This document shows, piece after piece, positions 1-10,800 of a DNA stretch of 64,000 nucleotides. The stretch lies in assembly GCF_003853415.1 (NCBI RefSeq), contig NZ_QTPP01000007.1, positions 124,001-188,000 of the forward strand. Reading direction: 5' to 3'. Each line of letters starts with the position of its first letter. Within the stretch, counting starts at the first letter, position 1. This DNA is from Burkholderia sp. Bp9142. Lineage in GTDB: Bacteria; Pseudomonadota; Gammaproteobacteria; Burkholderiales; Burkholderiaceae. The position numbers and the translations under genes are program-made. The notes below the pieces were generated by a model. That model ran no database searches. It was given only the letters and a program-made list of their open reading frames with translations, and was not told the DNA's origin.

Positions 1-206
1 GGCTCGAGCGGCTCGGGGCCGCGCGCACGTCGATGCTGTCGACGCTCGAACCGGTCGTGACGGTCGCGCTCGCGGCGCTGCTGTTCGGCGAGGCGCTGTC
101 GCCGCTGCAGTGGGCTGGCGGCGTCGCGATCCTCGCGGCCGTGCTGGCGCTCGTGCGCGCGGGCGGCGCGGCGGCCGACGACGCGACGGCGACGTCCAAC
201 GCATAG
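1..206 (+). CDS. EamA/DMT-family transporter, C-terminal fragment
   Basis: The window opens inside this gene, with an open frame ending at TAG 204-206. About 67 residues are visible. They hold the conserved LEPVVTVALAALLFGE segment, which in EamA/DMT exporters begins the penultimate membrane helix, then a second hydrophobic helix (LQWAGGVAILAAVLALV) and a short polar tail. Such proteins are ten-helix inner-membrane exporters of small metabolites. The substrate cannot be told from this fragment. Confidence 0.8.
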   Translation, partial: LERLGAARTSMLSTLEPVVTVALAALLFGEALSPLQWAGGVAILAAVLALVRAGGAAADDATATSNA

Positions 207-304
207 CAGGGAAGGGGAAAGCCGCCGGCGCCGCAATGGCGCCCATGGGCGGTACCGCGCCCGGTTCGGTCGGCCGCGTGCGGTGCGTCAGCCGCAGCCG
301 GCGC

Positions 305-949
305 TCACTCGTTCGGCGGCGGCGTTTTCGGCCGGAATTCGCACAGCGGCTCGATCGCGCAGTGCCAGCATTCGGGCTTGCGCGCCTTGCACACGTAGCG
401 TCCGTGCAGGATCAGCCAGTGATGCGCATCCTGCAGGAATTCCTTCGGCGTGAACTTCTCGAGTGCGGCCTCGACGGCCCGCACGTCCTTGCCCGGCGCG
501 AGTCCCGTGCGGTTCGCGACGCGGAAGATGTGCGTGTCGACCGCGATCGTCGGCTGGCCGAACGCGGTGTTCAGCACGACGTTCGCGGTCTTGCGGCCGA
601 CGCCCGGCAGGCTCTCGAGCGCTTCGCGATCGGCCGGCACCTCGCCGTCGTAGCGCGCGAGCAGGAGGTTGCACGTCGCGATCACGTTCTTCGCCTTGGT
701 GCGGTACAGGCCGATCGTCTTGATGTAGTCGGCGACGCCTTCCTCGCCGAGCGCGACGATTTGTCGCGGGGTGTTCGCGACCGGAAACATCTTCCGCATC
801 GCCTTGTTGACCGACACGTCGGTCGCCTGCGCGGACAGCATCACCGCGATCAGCAACTCGAACGGCGTCGTGTATTCGAGCTCGGTGGTCGGGTGCGGAT
901 TGAGGCTTTGCAGCGTTTCGTAGATCGCGCGTCGTTTGGTGGCGTTCAT
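305..949 (-). CDS. nth: Endonuclease III (DNA glycosylase/AP lyase)
   Basis: Base-excision repair enzyme that removes oxidised pyrimidines and nicks at the abasic site. The 214-residue length matches the family (E. coli 211). The helix-hairpin-helix motif [12 protein letters not shown] carries the catalytic lysine, and VDTHIFRV carries the catalytic aspartate. Four cysteines near the C-terminus have spacing C-x6-C-x2-C-x5-C, which binds the 4Fe-4S cluster. The ATG at 947-949 overlaps the rsxB stop codon as ATGA, so nth is probably translated by coupling from rsxB. An in-frame upstream start exists (976) but lies inside rsxB and would add non-family residues. Confidence 0.96.
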   Translation of the reverse strand: MNATKRRAIYETLQSLNPHPTTELEYTTPFELLIAVMLSAQATDVSVNKAMRKMFPVANTPRQIVALGEEGVADYIKTIGLYRTKAKNVIATCNLLLARYDGEVPADREALESLPGVGRKTANVVLNTAFGQPTIAVDTHIFRVANRTGLAPGKDVRAVEAALEKFTPKEFLQDAHHWLILHGRYVCKARKPECWHCAIEPLCEFRPKTPPPNE

Positions 950-1866
950 GGACGGTTCTTGTCGGGCGGCGCGCACGGGCCGTTCCGGTCGGCGTTGTTG
1001 TCTGGATCGTCGCTGTCGTCACCGGCCGCCGCGGCCTCGGCATCGCGCTGCGCCTGCTGTTCGGCGAGCCGCTTGCGGCGGGCTTCGGCCGCGTCGATCT
1101 GCGCCTGCACGGCCGCGCTCACGCCTTCGGTGTTCTTCGGCCCGGCGCCTTGCTCGGAGAGTTCGTCCTTCTTCTTGCGTGCGCGTTCGAGCGCGGCGGC
1201 GATGATCGCGCGTTTCTTCGCGTCGGCGTCGTCGGCCGGGGCGGCGCCCGGCGTGCCCGGCTGCGTGCCGGGCTCTCCCGCGGCCGGCGCCGCCTTGGCC
1301 GCGCCGGCGCTGGCGCTGGCCGCGCGGCGGGCGGCGGCGCGCGCTTCCGCGGCCTCGCGTTCGCGGCGCTGGCGCGCGAGCCGGCGGTCGTGGCGTTCGC
1401 GCGCGGCGTCCGCCTGTTCCTGCGACCACGCGTCCCAGCCGGTGCGCTCGCCGGTCACGGGGACCATCGCGATGCAGTCGACCGGGCAGGGCGGCACGCA
1501 CAGGTCGCAGCCCGTGCACAGCGATTCGATGATCGTGTGCATCTGTTTCGGCGCGCCGGCGATCGCATCGACCGGGCACGCCTGCATGCACAGCGTGCAG
1601 CCGATGCACAGGCTTTCGTCGATGAACGCGACGGCGCGCGGATGCTCGGTGCCGTTGACGGGGTTCAGCGGGATCACGGGCTTGCCGAGCAGGTTCGCGA
1701 GGCGTGCGATGCCTTCGGCGCCGCCGGGTGGGCACTGGTTGTAGTTCGCGTTGCTGGCGGCGATCGCGTCGGCGTACGGACGGCAGCCGTTATAGCCGCA
1801 CTTCGTGCATTGCGTCTGGGGAAGCAGATCTTCGATGCGATCCGCGAGGGTCTTGGAATCGGTCAC
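946..1866 (-). CDS. rsxB: RsxB/RnfB-type iron-sulfur electron transfer protein
   Basis: In other bacteria RsxB is a subunit of the Rsx/Rnf membrane electron-transport complex. The 306-residue product begins [16 protein letters not shown], then has the Fe-S domain ([10 protein letters not shown]...NQCPPGG) and two 4Fe-4S ferredoxin motifs ([13 protein letters not shown] and [13 protein letters not shown]). The last roughly 130 residues are an Ala/Arg/Glu-rich charged extension absent from the ~190-residue E. coli protein. I chose GTG 1864-1866 because the product then begins like known RsxB proteins. An in-frame ATG at 1962 would add 32 residues without family resemblance. No other rsx/rnf genes are nearby. 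It overlaps nth by ATGA. Confidence 0.9.
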   Translation of the reverse strand: MTDSKTLADRIEDLLPQTQCTKCGYNGCRPYADAIAASNANYNQCPPGGAEGIARLANLLGKPVIPLNPVNGTEHPRAVAFIDESLCIGCTLCMQACPVDAIAGAPKQMHTIIESLCTGCDLCVPPCPVDCIAMVPVTGERTGWDAWSQEQADAARERHDRRLARQRREREAAEARAAARRAASASAGAAKAAPAAGEPGTQPGTPGAAPADDADAKKRAIIAAALERARKKKDELSEQGAGPKNTEGVSAAVQAQIDAAEARRKRLAEQQAQRDAEAAAAGDDSDDPDNNADRNGPCAPPDKNRP

Positions 1867-1923
1867 GGTGACAACGGGCGCAGCAGCGCCGAATGGCTCT
1901 CGGCCGCGTCGGGCGCGGCCGGA

Positions 1924-1940
1924 AAGGTTTGCCAAACCTT
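1924..1940. promoter_or_regulatory. 17-bp inverted repeat upstream of rsxB, operator-like
   Basis: AAGGTTT-GCC-AAACCTT has perfect 7-bp arms around a 3-bp centre. It lies between the rsxB start and the promoter of the divergent tetR gene. The symmetry is of the kind bound by dimeric regulators such as TetR. Binding by the neighbouring TetR is inference. Confidence 0.4.
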
Positions 1941-1961
1941 GATTATCGCCGATTTCCCGCA

Positions 1962-1990
1962 TTGCGCTGGAGGCCGTCTGTGCGCATAAT
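1962..1990 (+). promoter_or_regulatory. Candidate sigma-70 promoter for the tetR gene
   Basis: The -35 element TTGCGC (1962-1967) and -10 element CATAAT (1985-1990) are separated by exactly 17 bp. This predicts a leader of about 120 nt before the tetR ATG at 2119. Confidence 0.45.
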
Positions 1991-2118
1991 CGAACCGCTT
2001 TTTTGCAGGGGCTCAGCAGGAGGGCGGCCGCATGCGGCGCGCCCGTTCCAGGGCAGCCGGCGCCGAGGCGGTGGGGGTGCCGGTCCGGATCACGCGGCTC
2101 ACATAGCAAAACGCCACC

Positions 2119-2751
2119 ATGAATCAGCCAAAAATCAAAAGAGATCCTGAAGGTACACGCCGCCGCATCCTGATGGCGGCAGCCGAGGAGTTCGCGAGTG
2201 GAGGGCTGTTCGGCGCACGCGTCGATCAGATCGCGCGCCGGGCCGAAACCAACGAGCGCATGCTCTATTACTACTTCGGCAGCAAGGAGCAGCTGTTTAC
2301 GGCCGTGCTCGAACACGCGTTCTCCGCGCTGACCGAGGCCGAGCGCGTGCTCGATCTCGATGGCGTCGCGCCCGTCGAAGCCGTCACGCGGCTCGCGCAT
2401 TTCGTGTGGGACTACTACCGCGACCATCCGGAACTGCTGCGGCTCATCAACAACGAGAACCTGCACGAAGCGCGCTACCTGCACAAGTCGACGCGGATCC
2501 GCGAGATGATGTCGCCGATCGTCGCGAAGCTCGGCAACGTGCTGATACGCGGCCAGAAGGCCGGGCTGTTCCGCGGCGACGTCGATCCGCTGCACTTCTA
2601 CGTGACGCTGTCGGGGCTCGGCTACTACATCGTGTCGAACCGCTTCACGCTCGCCGCGACGCTCGGCCGCGACTTCAGCGAAGCCGACGAGCGCGCGGAG
2701 ATGGTCAGGATGAATACCGAGGTGCTGCTCGCGTATCTGCTGCGACGCTGA
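2119..2751 (+). CDS. TetR/AcrR-family transcriptional regulator
   Basis: A 210-residue DNA-binding regulator. The N-terminal helix-turn-helix spans roughly residues 15-60 ([16 protein letters not shown], then [30 protein letters not shown]), the classic TetR signature. The remaining helical domain should bind an unknown ligand and mediate dimerisation. It is divergent from rsxB, with an operator-like palindrome between them. Targets are unknown; rsxB-nth and itself are the nearest candidates. It ends just before a bidirectional terminator. Confidence 0.93.
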   Translation: MNQPKIKRDPEGTRRRILMAAAEEFASGGLFGARVDQIARRAETNERMLYYYFGSKEQLFTAVLEHAFSALTEAERVLDLDGVAPVEAVTRLAHFVWDYYRDHPELLRLINNENLHEARYLHKSTRIREMMSPIVAKLGNVLIRGQKAGLFRGDVDPLHFYVTLSGLGYYIVSNRFTLAATLGRDFSEADERAEMVRMNTEVLLAYLLRR

Positions 2752-2792
2752 GCCGATGGGCCGATAGCGGCCCACCCGCGGCCGCCGGATGG

Positions 2793-2829
2793 AAAAACGC
2801 CGCCGTGCGCAAGCAACGGCGGCGTTTTT
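2793..2829. terminator. Bidirectional intrinsic terminator between tetR and phaZ
   Basis: A hairpin with arms CGCCGCCG and CGGCGGCG is flanked by AAAAA on the left and TTTTT on the right. It can therefore end transcription of both convergent genes. Confidence 0.85.
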
Positions 2830-2847
2830 GCGTCGGAACGCGGGACG

Positions 2848-4335
<1,488 letters not shown>

Positions 4336-4461
4336 GCAGACTACTCCCGCTTGGGGGACGGTGCTGGGCGGCGTGGGGCGTCGCGGCGTGCCGTGTGGGT
4401 CAGCGACCGGCCATGGTGCAGTGCGGCCGGACAATCGAGTCGATCATATCGGACAACGATG

Positions 4462-4480
4462 AATGTTGCAATGCAACATT
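4462..4480. promoter_or_regulatory. Perfect 19-bp palindrome upstream of phaZ, candidate PhaR operator
   Basis: AATGTTGCA-A-TGCAACATT is a perfect inverted repeat with a single central base, set in an AT-rich patch between the GH15 gene and phaZ. TGCA-centred repeats are associated with PhaR, the PHB-responsive repressor. Assigning this site to PhaR is inference from context and recollection of that motif. Confidence 0.5.
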
Positions 4481-4544
4481 TCCTCGATTTTTCATCAAAG
4501 TTTTGCGAATTGACGATCTCTGACCAAGCTTGCCCCGCCGCCGG

Positions 4545-6374
4545 TCAGCGCCCCGTCGCCATGGCCGGCGCGGGCTGGCCCGCCGCGCGCGCCATTGCCT
4601 CTTCGTGGTGCATCAGGTTCATCGCGGTATGCACCAGCGCCACGTGCGAGAACGCCTGCGGGAAATTGCCGACGAGCCGGCCTTCCACCGGGTCGTATTC
4701 CTCGGCGAGCAGCCCGAGGTCGTTGGACAGCGCGAGCAGCCGGCTGAACAGCCGGTGCGCGTCGTCGATCCGGCCGAGCAGCGCGTAGTTGTCGACCAGC
4801 CAGAAGCTGCACGCGAGAAACGTGCCTTCGCCGGGCGGCAAACCGTCGTCGTACTCGGTCGTGCGGTAGCGCATCACGAGCCCGTCGTGCAGCAACTCCC
4901 GCTCGACCGCGTCGACCGTGCCGACGATGCGCGGGTCTTCCGGCGGCAGGAAGCCGAGCAGCGGCATCAGCAGCACGCTCGCGTCGAGCTCGTCGCTGCC
5001 GTAGCTCTGCGCGAACGCCTGCTTGCCTTCGTGCCAGGCGTTGTCGCACACGTCCGCGTGGATGCGGTCGCGCAGCGCGCGCCAGCGGTCGAGCGACGCG
5101 GGCAGCCGGAACATCTCCGCCGACTTGATCGCGCGGTCGAACGCGACCCACGCCATCACCTTCGAGAAGGTGAAATGACGGCGGCCGCCGCGCGTCTCCC
5201 AGATGCCCTCGTCGGGCTCCTGCCAGATCTTCTCGAGATGGTCGAGCAGCGCGCACTGCACGGACCATACCGTGTCGTCGGCCTGCAGGCCGCCCACGCG
5301 CGCGAGGTGCAGCGCGGCCATCACTTCGCCGAACACGTCGAGCTGGAGCTGGTTCGCGGCGCCGTTGCCCACGCGCACCGGTTTCGAATCCTGGTAGCCG
5401 GGCAGCCAGTCGAGTTCCATTTCCGGCAGCCGGCGCTCGCCCGCGATCCCGTACATGATCTGGATCTGCTCGGGCGAGCCGGCCATCACGCGGCCGAGCC
5501 ACGTGCGCCACGCGCGCGCCTCGTCGTAGTAACCGCCGCGCATCAGCGCGAGCAGCGTGATCGTCGCGTCGCGCAGCCAGCAGTAGCGGTAGTCCCAGTT
5601 GCGGTTGCCGCCGATCTTCTCGGGCAGCGACGTGGTCGGCGCCGCGACGATGCCGCCGGTCGGCTCGTACGCGAGCGCCTTCAGCGTGATCAGCGAACGG
5701 CGCACGGCCGCCGCGTAGCGGCCCTGCACCTGGCAGCGGCCCGACCATTCGAGCCAGTAGTTCTCGGCGCGTGCGAGCAACGACAGCGGATCGCGCGCGG
5801 GCGGCAGCCGCAGGTGCGATGCCGCGTAGCTGAGCGAGAACGGCACGCGCTCGTCGGTGCTCACCGTGAATTCCGCGAGCGTATGGAGGTTCTTGCCGGT
5901 GAGCGCGACCGGCGTGCGCAGCACGACCGTATCCGGACCGGCGATTGCTTTCACCCCGTCCTCGCGCGACAGCTGCGTGACCCACGGAATCGAGAAACCG
6001 TAGTCGAAGCGCAACACCAGCTCCATGCGCATCTTCATCGTGCCGCGCCGGCCGACGACGATCCGCACGAGTTCCGACCAGCCATTGCCCGGCGGCATGA
6101 AGTCGATCACGGTGACGGCGCCGCCGGCGCTTTCGTAATCGGTTTCAAGGATCAGCGTGTCGCCACGGTAGCGGCGTGTCGTGTGCGTGATCGCGGCGTC
6201 GGCGGCCGGCGCGAGCAGCCAGCGGCCGTGCTCGGGGGTGCCGACCAGCGCCGCGAAACAGGCGCCCGAATCGAAGCGGGGCCAGCACAGCCAGTCGACG
6301 GAGCCGTCTTTCGAGATCAGCGCGGCGGTGTGGCCGTCGCCGACGAGGGCGTAGTCTTCGATCAGGGCAGGCAT
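4545..6374 (-). CDS. Glycoside hydrolase family 15 protein (glucoamylase/trehalase-like)
   Basis: A 609-residue enzyme predicted to release glucose from alpha-glucosides such as trehalose or malto-oligosaccharides. It has the N-terminal beta-sandwich typical of bacterial GH15 (MPALIEDYALVGDGHTAALI, DWLCWPRFDS) and an (alpha/alpha)6 barrel with the conserved GGNRNWDYRYCWLRDA segment. The C-terminal LLAEEYDPVEGRLVGNFPQAFSH segment contains the expected second acidic residue. No signal peptide is seen, so it is probably cytoplasmic. ATG 6372-6374 was chosen over a TTG two codons upstream. phaZ follows after 209 bp on the same strand; both handle carbon stores. Exact substrate unknown. Confidence 0.9.
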   Translation of the reverse strand: MPALIEDYALVGDGHTAALISKDGSVDWLCWPRFDSGACFAALVGTPEHGRWLLAPAADAAITHTTRRYRGDTLILETDYESAGGAVTVIDFMPPGNGWSELVRIVVGRRGTMKMRMELVLRFDYGFSIPWVTQLSREDGVKAIAGPDTVVLRTPVALTGKNLHTLAEFTVSTDERVPFSLSYAASHLRLPPARDPLSLLARAENYWLEWSGRCQVQGRYAAAVRRSLITLKALAYEPTGGIVAAPTTSLPEKIGGNRNWDYRYCWLRDATITLLALMRGGYYDEARAWRTWLGRVMAGSPEQIQIMYGIAGERRLPEMELDWLPGYQDSKPVRVGNGAANQLQLDVFGEVMAALHLARVGGLQADDTVWSVQCALLDHLEKIWQEPDEGIWETRGGRRHFTFSKVMAWVAFDRAIKSAEMFRLPASLDRWRALRDRIHADVCDNAWHEGKQAFAQSYGSDELDASVLLMPLLGFLPPEDPRIVGTVDAVERELLHDGLVMRYRTTEYDDGLPPGEGTFLACSFWLVDNYALLGRIDDAHRLFSRLLALSNDLGLLAEEYDPVEGRLVGNFPQAFSHVALVHTAMNLMHHEEAMARAAGQPAPAMATGR

Positions 6375-6540
6375 GGGCAAGCGGTCCTTGGGTTATTCGA
6401 GTTCACGATGCAGGCTGCGGCGCCCGGGCTTCACGCGTCGGCGTCGCGCCCCGTATACTCGGCCGGGCGGCGGAGCGCATGAACGGCCGGCGTTTCGTCC
6501 TATCTCAACACTTGAAGCGACTCGATGCAAGGAGGATTCA

Positions 6541-7788
6541 ATGCCCAACCGTTTACGCGAGCATGACGCACGCGCTTCGACACGACGGTTCCCGCTTAGG
6601 CTCGCTCACTGGATGAAAGGTTTCGCGATCGTGCTTTCCCTGTCCGCGACCCACGCTTTCGCACAACAATCGCCGGCACCGGCCGACGGCGTCTACAACC
6701 TGCTCGTCGGCACCTATACGGGGCACGGCAGCGACGGGATCTATGTGTACCGCTTCGATACGAAAACGGGCAGCGTCGCGCCCGTGTCGTCGGCGAAGAC
6801 CGTGAACCCGTCCTATCTGTTGCCGAGCCGCGACGGTCGCACCGTCTATGCGGTCAACGAACTGCCCGGCGACAATGGGCCGGCGGCGCAGCGCGGCGGC
6901 GTCAGCGCGTTCGGCTTCGATCCGAAGACGGGCACGCTCACGTTCATCGACCGCGTATCGTCGGAAGGGAACGATCCTTGCTATCTCGCGCTGTCGCCGG
7001 ACGGCAAGTACCTTGTCACGGCCAACTACTCGGTCGCGGCCGATCCGGGCGGCAGCTTCGCGGTGTTCCCGGTCCGCGACGGCGGCGCGGTCGGCCCGGC
7101 CGTGCTGACGGCGCATCACGAAGGCACGGGGCCCGTGAAGGGGCGCCAGGACGGCGCGCACGTGCACTCGACGGTGTTCTCCCCGGATGGCCGCTACCTG
7201 TTCGTGCAGGATCTCGGCGCGGACAAGCTCTACGGCTACCGCTACACGGTGGACGGCAGCCGCGGGCTGATCAGCCCGACCGACACGCGCTACACGCCCG
7301 TGAAGGCCGGCTCCGGCCCGCGTCACCTGGTGTTCAGCGCCGACGGCCGGTTCGCGTACGTGACGAGCGAACTCAACGCCTCGGTCGAGGTGTTCGGTTA
7401 CCACGACGGCAAGCTGACGCCGCTCGAGACGCTGCCGATGACGGTGCCGGGCTTCAAGGGCAAGGTCGGCGGCGGCGCGCTCCACCTGTCGCCGGACGGC
7501 CGCTTCCTGTACGCGAGCAACCGCGGCGACGTGAACGACATCGTGATCTACGCGGTGAACAAGGCCGACGGCCGGCTGAAGACCGTCGGCCGCCAGTCGA
7601 GCCTCGGCAAGACGCCGCGCGAATTCCTGATCGATCCGACCGGCAAGTGGCTGATCGTCGGCAACCAGGACAGCGACACGTTCTACGTGTTCAGCCGCGA
7701 TGTCGAAACGGGGCAGCTCGGCCCGAATCCGCAGAAGGTGGCGCTCGGCAGCCCGGTCGACTTCAAGCTGGTGCCGGTCGCGCAGTAA
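6541..7788 (+). CDS. Secreted lactonase-family seven-bladed beta-propeller protein
   Basis: A 415-residue member of the lactonase (Pgl/YbhE-like, Pfam Lactonase) family, whose cytoplasmic relatives hydrolyse 6-phosphogluconolactone. Repeated blades carry DGR/DGK turns and family motifs (YNLLVGTYT, NPSYLLPSRDGRTVYAVNE, AHVHSTVFSPDGRYLF, GPRHLVFSADGRFAYVTSE). The N-terminus has a basic region, a hydrophobic core and THAFAQQ, a likely signal-peptidase site near residue 47, so export to the periplasm is predicted. A strong AAGGAGG site precedes the ATG at 6541; the frame is open further upstream but without such a site. A periplasmic location makes a different lactone substrate likely. Confidence 0.88.
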   Translation: MPNRLREHDARASTRRFPLRLAHWMKGFAIVLSLSATHAFAQQSPAPADGVYNLLVGTYTGHGSDGIYVYRFDTKTGSVAPVSSAKTVNPSYLLPSRDGRTVYAVNELPGDNGPAAQRGGVSAFGFDPKTGTLTFIDRVSSEGNDPCYLALSPDGKYLVTANYSVAADPGGSFAVFPVRDGGAVGPAVLTAHHEGTGPVKGRQDGAHVHSTVFSPDGRYLFVQDLGADKLYGYRYTVDGSRGLISPTDTRYTPVKAGSGPRHLVFSADGRFAYVTSELNASVEVFGYHDGKLTPLETLPMTVPGFKGKVGGGALHLSPDGRFLYASNRGDVNDIVIYAVNKADGRLKTVGRQSSLGKTPREFLIDPTGKWLIVGNQDSDTFYVFSRDVETGQLGPNPQKVALGSPVDFKLVPVAQ

Positions 7789-7807
7789 ATCGCGGTCCAT
7801 GCAAGAA

Positions 7808-7829
7808 GGGCGCTGCCTCGGCAGCGCCC
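7808..7829 (+). terminator. Hairpin after the lactonase gene
   Basis: A 10-bp stem GGGCGCTGCC/GGCAGCGCCC with a TC loop lies 20 bp after the stop codon. The U-tract is weak (CCCTT). It lies between the convergent lactonase and ftsK genes. Confidence 0.55.
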
Positions 7830-7896
7830 CCTTGGCGTTCGGGCGGCCGCTTGCGCGGCGCGCCCGTATCGGTCGGCGGCCGTGCGGCCGCCATGC

Positions 7897-10800
7897 TCAG
7901 TCGGCCGCGGCCGGCACGAGCACCTCGCGGCTGCCGTTGATGCCCATCGGCGACACGAGGCCGGCCGCTTCCATCTGCTCGACGAGGCGCGCGGCGCGGT
8001 TGTAGCCGATGCGCAGCTGGCGCTGCACCGACGAGATCGACGCGCGCCGCGTGCGCACGACGAACGCGACCGCTTCGTCGTACAGCGGATCGGCTTCCGC
8101 GTCCGGTGCGTCGCCGAACAGGTCCTGCGTCGCACCGTCGGCCGCCGGGCCGTCGAGAATCCCTTCCTCGTACTGCGGCTCGCCGAACTGCTTCAGGTAT
8201 TCGACGATCCGGTGCACTTCCTCGTCCGCGACGAACGCGCCGTGCACGCGCTGCGGGTAGCCCGTGCCCGGCGGCAGGAACAGCATGTCGCCCTGGCCGA
8301 GCAGCGATTCGGCGCCCATCTGGTCGAGGATCGTGCGCGAGTCGATCTTCGACGACACCTGGAACGCGACGCGCGTCGGGATGTTCGCCTTGATGAGGCC
8401 GGTGATGACGTCGACGGACGGGCGCTGCGTCGCGAGGATCAGGTGGATGCCGGCCGCGCGCGCCTTCTGCGCGAGGCGGGCGATCAGCTCCTCGATCTTC
8501 TTGCCGGCGACCATCATCAGGTCGGCCAGCTCGTCGATCACGACGACGATCAGCGGCAGCTTCGACAGCGGCTCGGGATCCTCGGGCGTCAGCGAGAACG
8601 GGTTGCCGATCTTCTTTTCCTTCGCCTCCGCGTCGCGGAGCTTCTGGTTGAAGCCCGCGAGGTTGCGCACGCCGACGGCCGACATCAGCCGGTAGCGCTT
8701 CTCCATTTCGCCGACGCACCAGTTCAGCGCGTTCGCCGCGAGCTTCATGTCGGTGACGACCGGCGCGAGCAGGTGCGGGATGCCTTCGTAGACCGACAGC
8801 TCGAGCATCTTCGGGTCGATCATGATCAGGCGCACCTCCTCGGGCGTCGCCTTGTACAGCAGCGACAGGATCATCGCGTTGATCGCGACCGACTTGCCCG
8901 AGCCCGTCGTGCCGGCGACCAGCATGTGCGGCGCCTTCGCGAGATCGGTGACGACCGGGTGGCCGGTGATGTCCTTGCCCATCGCGATGGTCAGCTGCGA
9001 CGCCGAATGCTGGTACTGGCGCGATTCGAGGATTTCCGACAGTCGAATCATCTGGCGTTTCGCGTTCGGCAGCTCGAGGCCCATGCAGGTCTTGCCGGGA
9101 ATCGTCTCGACGACGCGGATCGACGTGAGGCCCAGGCCGCGCGACAGGTCCTTCATCAGGCCGACGATCTGGCTGCCGCGCACGCCGAGCGCGGGTTCGA
9201 TCTCGAAGCGCGTGATCACCGGGCCTGCCGATGCGCCGACCACCGTCACCGGCACCTTGAACTCCTGCAGGCGCTGTTCGATCACCTGAGCCGTTTGCGC
9301 GAGGTGTTCCTCGGTGATCGTTTCGACGTCGCCGGAGGCGGGCTCGAGAAGATCGAGCGTCGGCAGTTCGACGTTGAATGACGCGGGCGCGTGGAATTCG
9401 AACGCGTTCGGGCGCGGCGGGCGCACCGCTGCGGCCGACGTGTCGGGGGCCGGGGCGCTCGATTCCGCGGGCGCGGCGGTATCGGCTGCAGTCGGCAGGG
9501 TGGCCGCGGGAAACGTTGTGGCCGGGAGCGGCGCGGTCGGGACGGGCGTGCCGGTCGTCGCGGGCGTTGCGCCGGCGCCGGCGCCGGGCATGGCCCAGCT
9601 CGCCGGCGAAGCGGCGGGAGCCAGCGGGGTGGCGAACGGCTGGGCCTGCGCCGGGGCGGACACGACGGCTTGCGACGGTGTCGCCGCGTCGACGGCTGCG
9701 CTAGGCGCGGAGAGGGTCGGCAATGCCGGCGCCGACGGGGGCGCCGCGGCCGGGCTCGTCGGGGCGAGTGCGCCGGAAGACGATGCCGGAACGGCGGCGG
9801 CAGGCGCGATGCCGGTTGCCGTTAGCGCTGCGCCAGTCGGCATGGACGGTTGACCGATCGCCGAAGGCGTGGCCGATGCGGCCGGCGTTGCGGTAAAGGG
9901 GCTACCCGACGCAGCGGAAGACCCGGCGGCAGGCGGCACCGGCGTGCTTGGCGCCGGTTGCGATGCGATTGCGCCGAAGGACGTGCCGGCCGATGCCGGG
10001 GCCGGGGTGGCCGCTGCGGTCGGAGCTGTCGCGACAGTCTGCGCGGTGGTCGTGCCTGAGGCGCCTGTCGCAGACGTCGCGGCCGCTGCGAACGGCGCGG
10101 ATACGGGAGGCAGCGCCGTGATCGGGCTGGACGCGCCCACGGCGGACATCGGGACGGATGCCGCCCCTGCCGCGGTCGGTGTGGACCCGAAAGGCTGCGC
10201 GGCGGCCGATCCGGAAGCGCTGGTTGCCGACGCCGGGACGGAAGCCGCAGCCGCGCTTGGCGCGGCGGCGAAAGGCTGTGCGGCGGCCGGACCAGAGGTG
10301 CCGGTCACCGGTGTCGGGACAGCCGCCGCCGCGGGGGCGGACGGCTGCGTGGAGGGCAGGGCGGAGGCGCCCGTCGAAGGCTTCTCGGCCAGCGTCGTCG
10401 GTGCGGGCACTGGCGTCACCGTGCCGGATGCCGGGCCCGCAGCGCCGATCGCCGACGATGCAGCCGCCGGCGTACGATCGCTGGAAGCGTGGGTGGTGTC
10501 CGTCATACCCGCCGGCGTGGACGGCGCAACCGAGGCAACGGGTGCTGCCGATGCGGCCGGTTGCGACAGCGAACCGGACGCCGTGTTCGTTACGCCGGCA
10601 AACGAACGTGTGGCGGTGACAGGCGTGCTGTCCGAGATGTTCGCCGGTGCCGGCGCAGCAGAACCGGGCGCGGTGCCGACAGGCGACGACGCGCCAGCTG
10701 CCGAGGCCGTCTGCGCTGCCGCGAAGGGTTCCGCGGGCAACGGCTTCGACCACGACACGGGCGCAGTGCCATTCGCGCAAGCCGGTTCAGTGCTCGAGGA

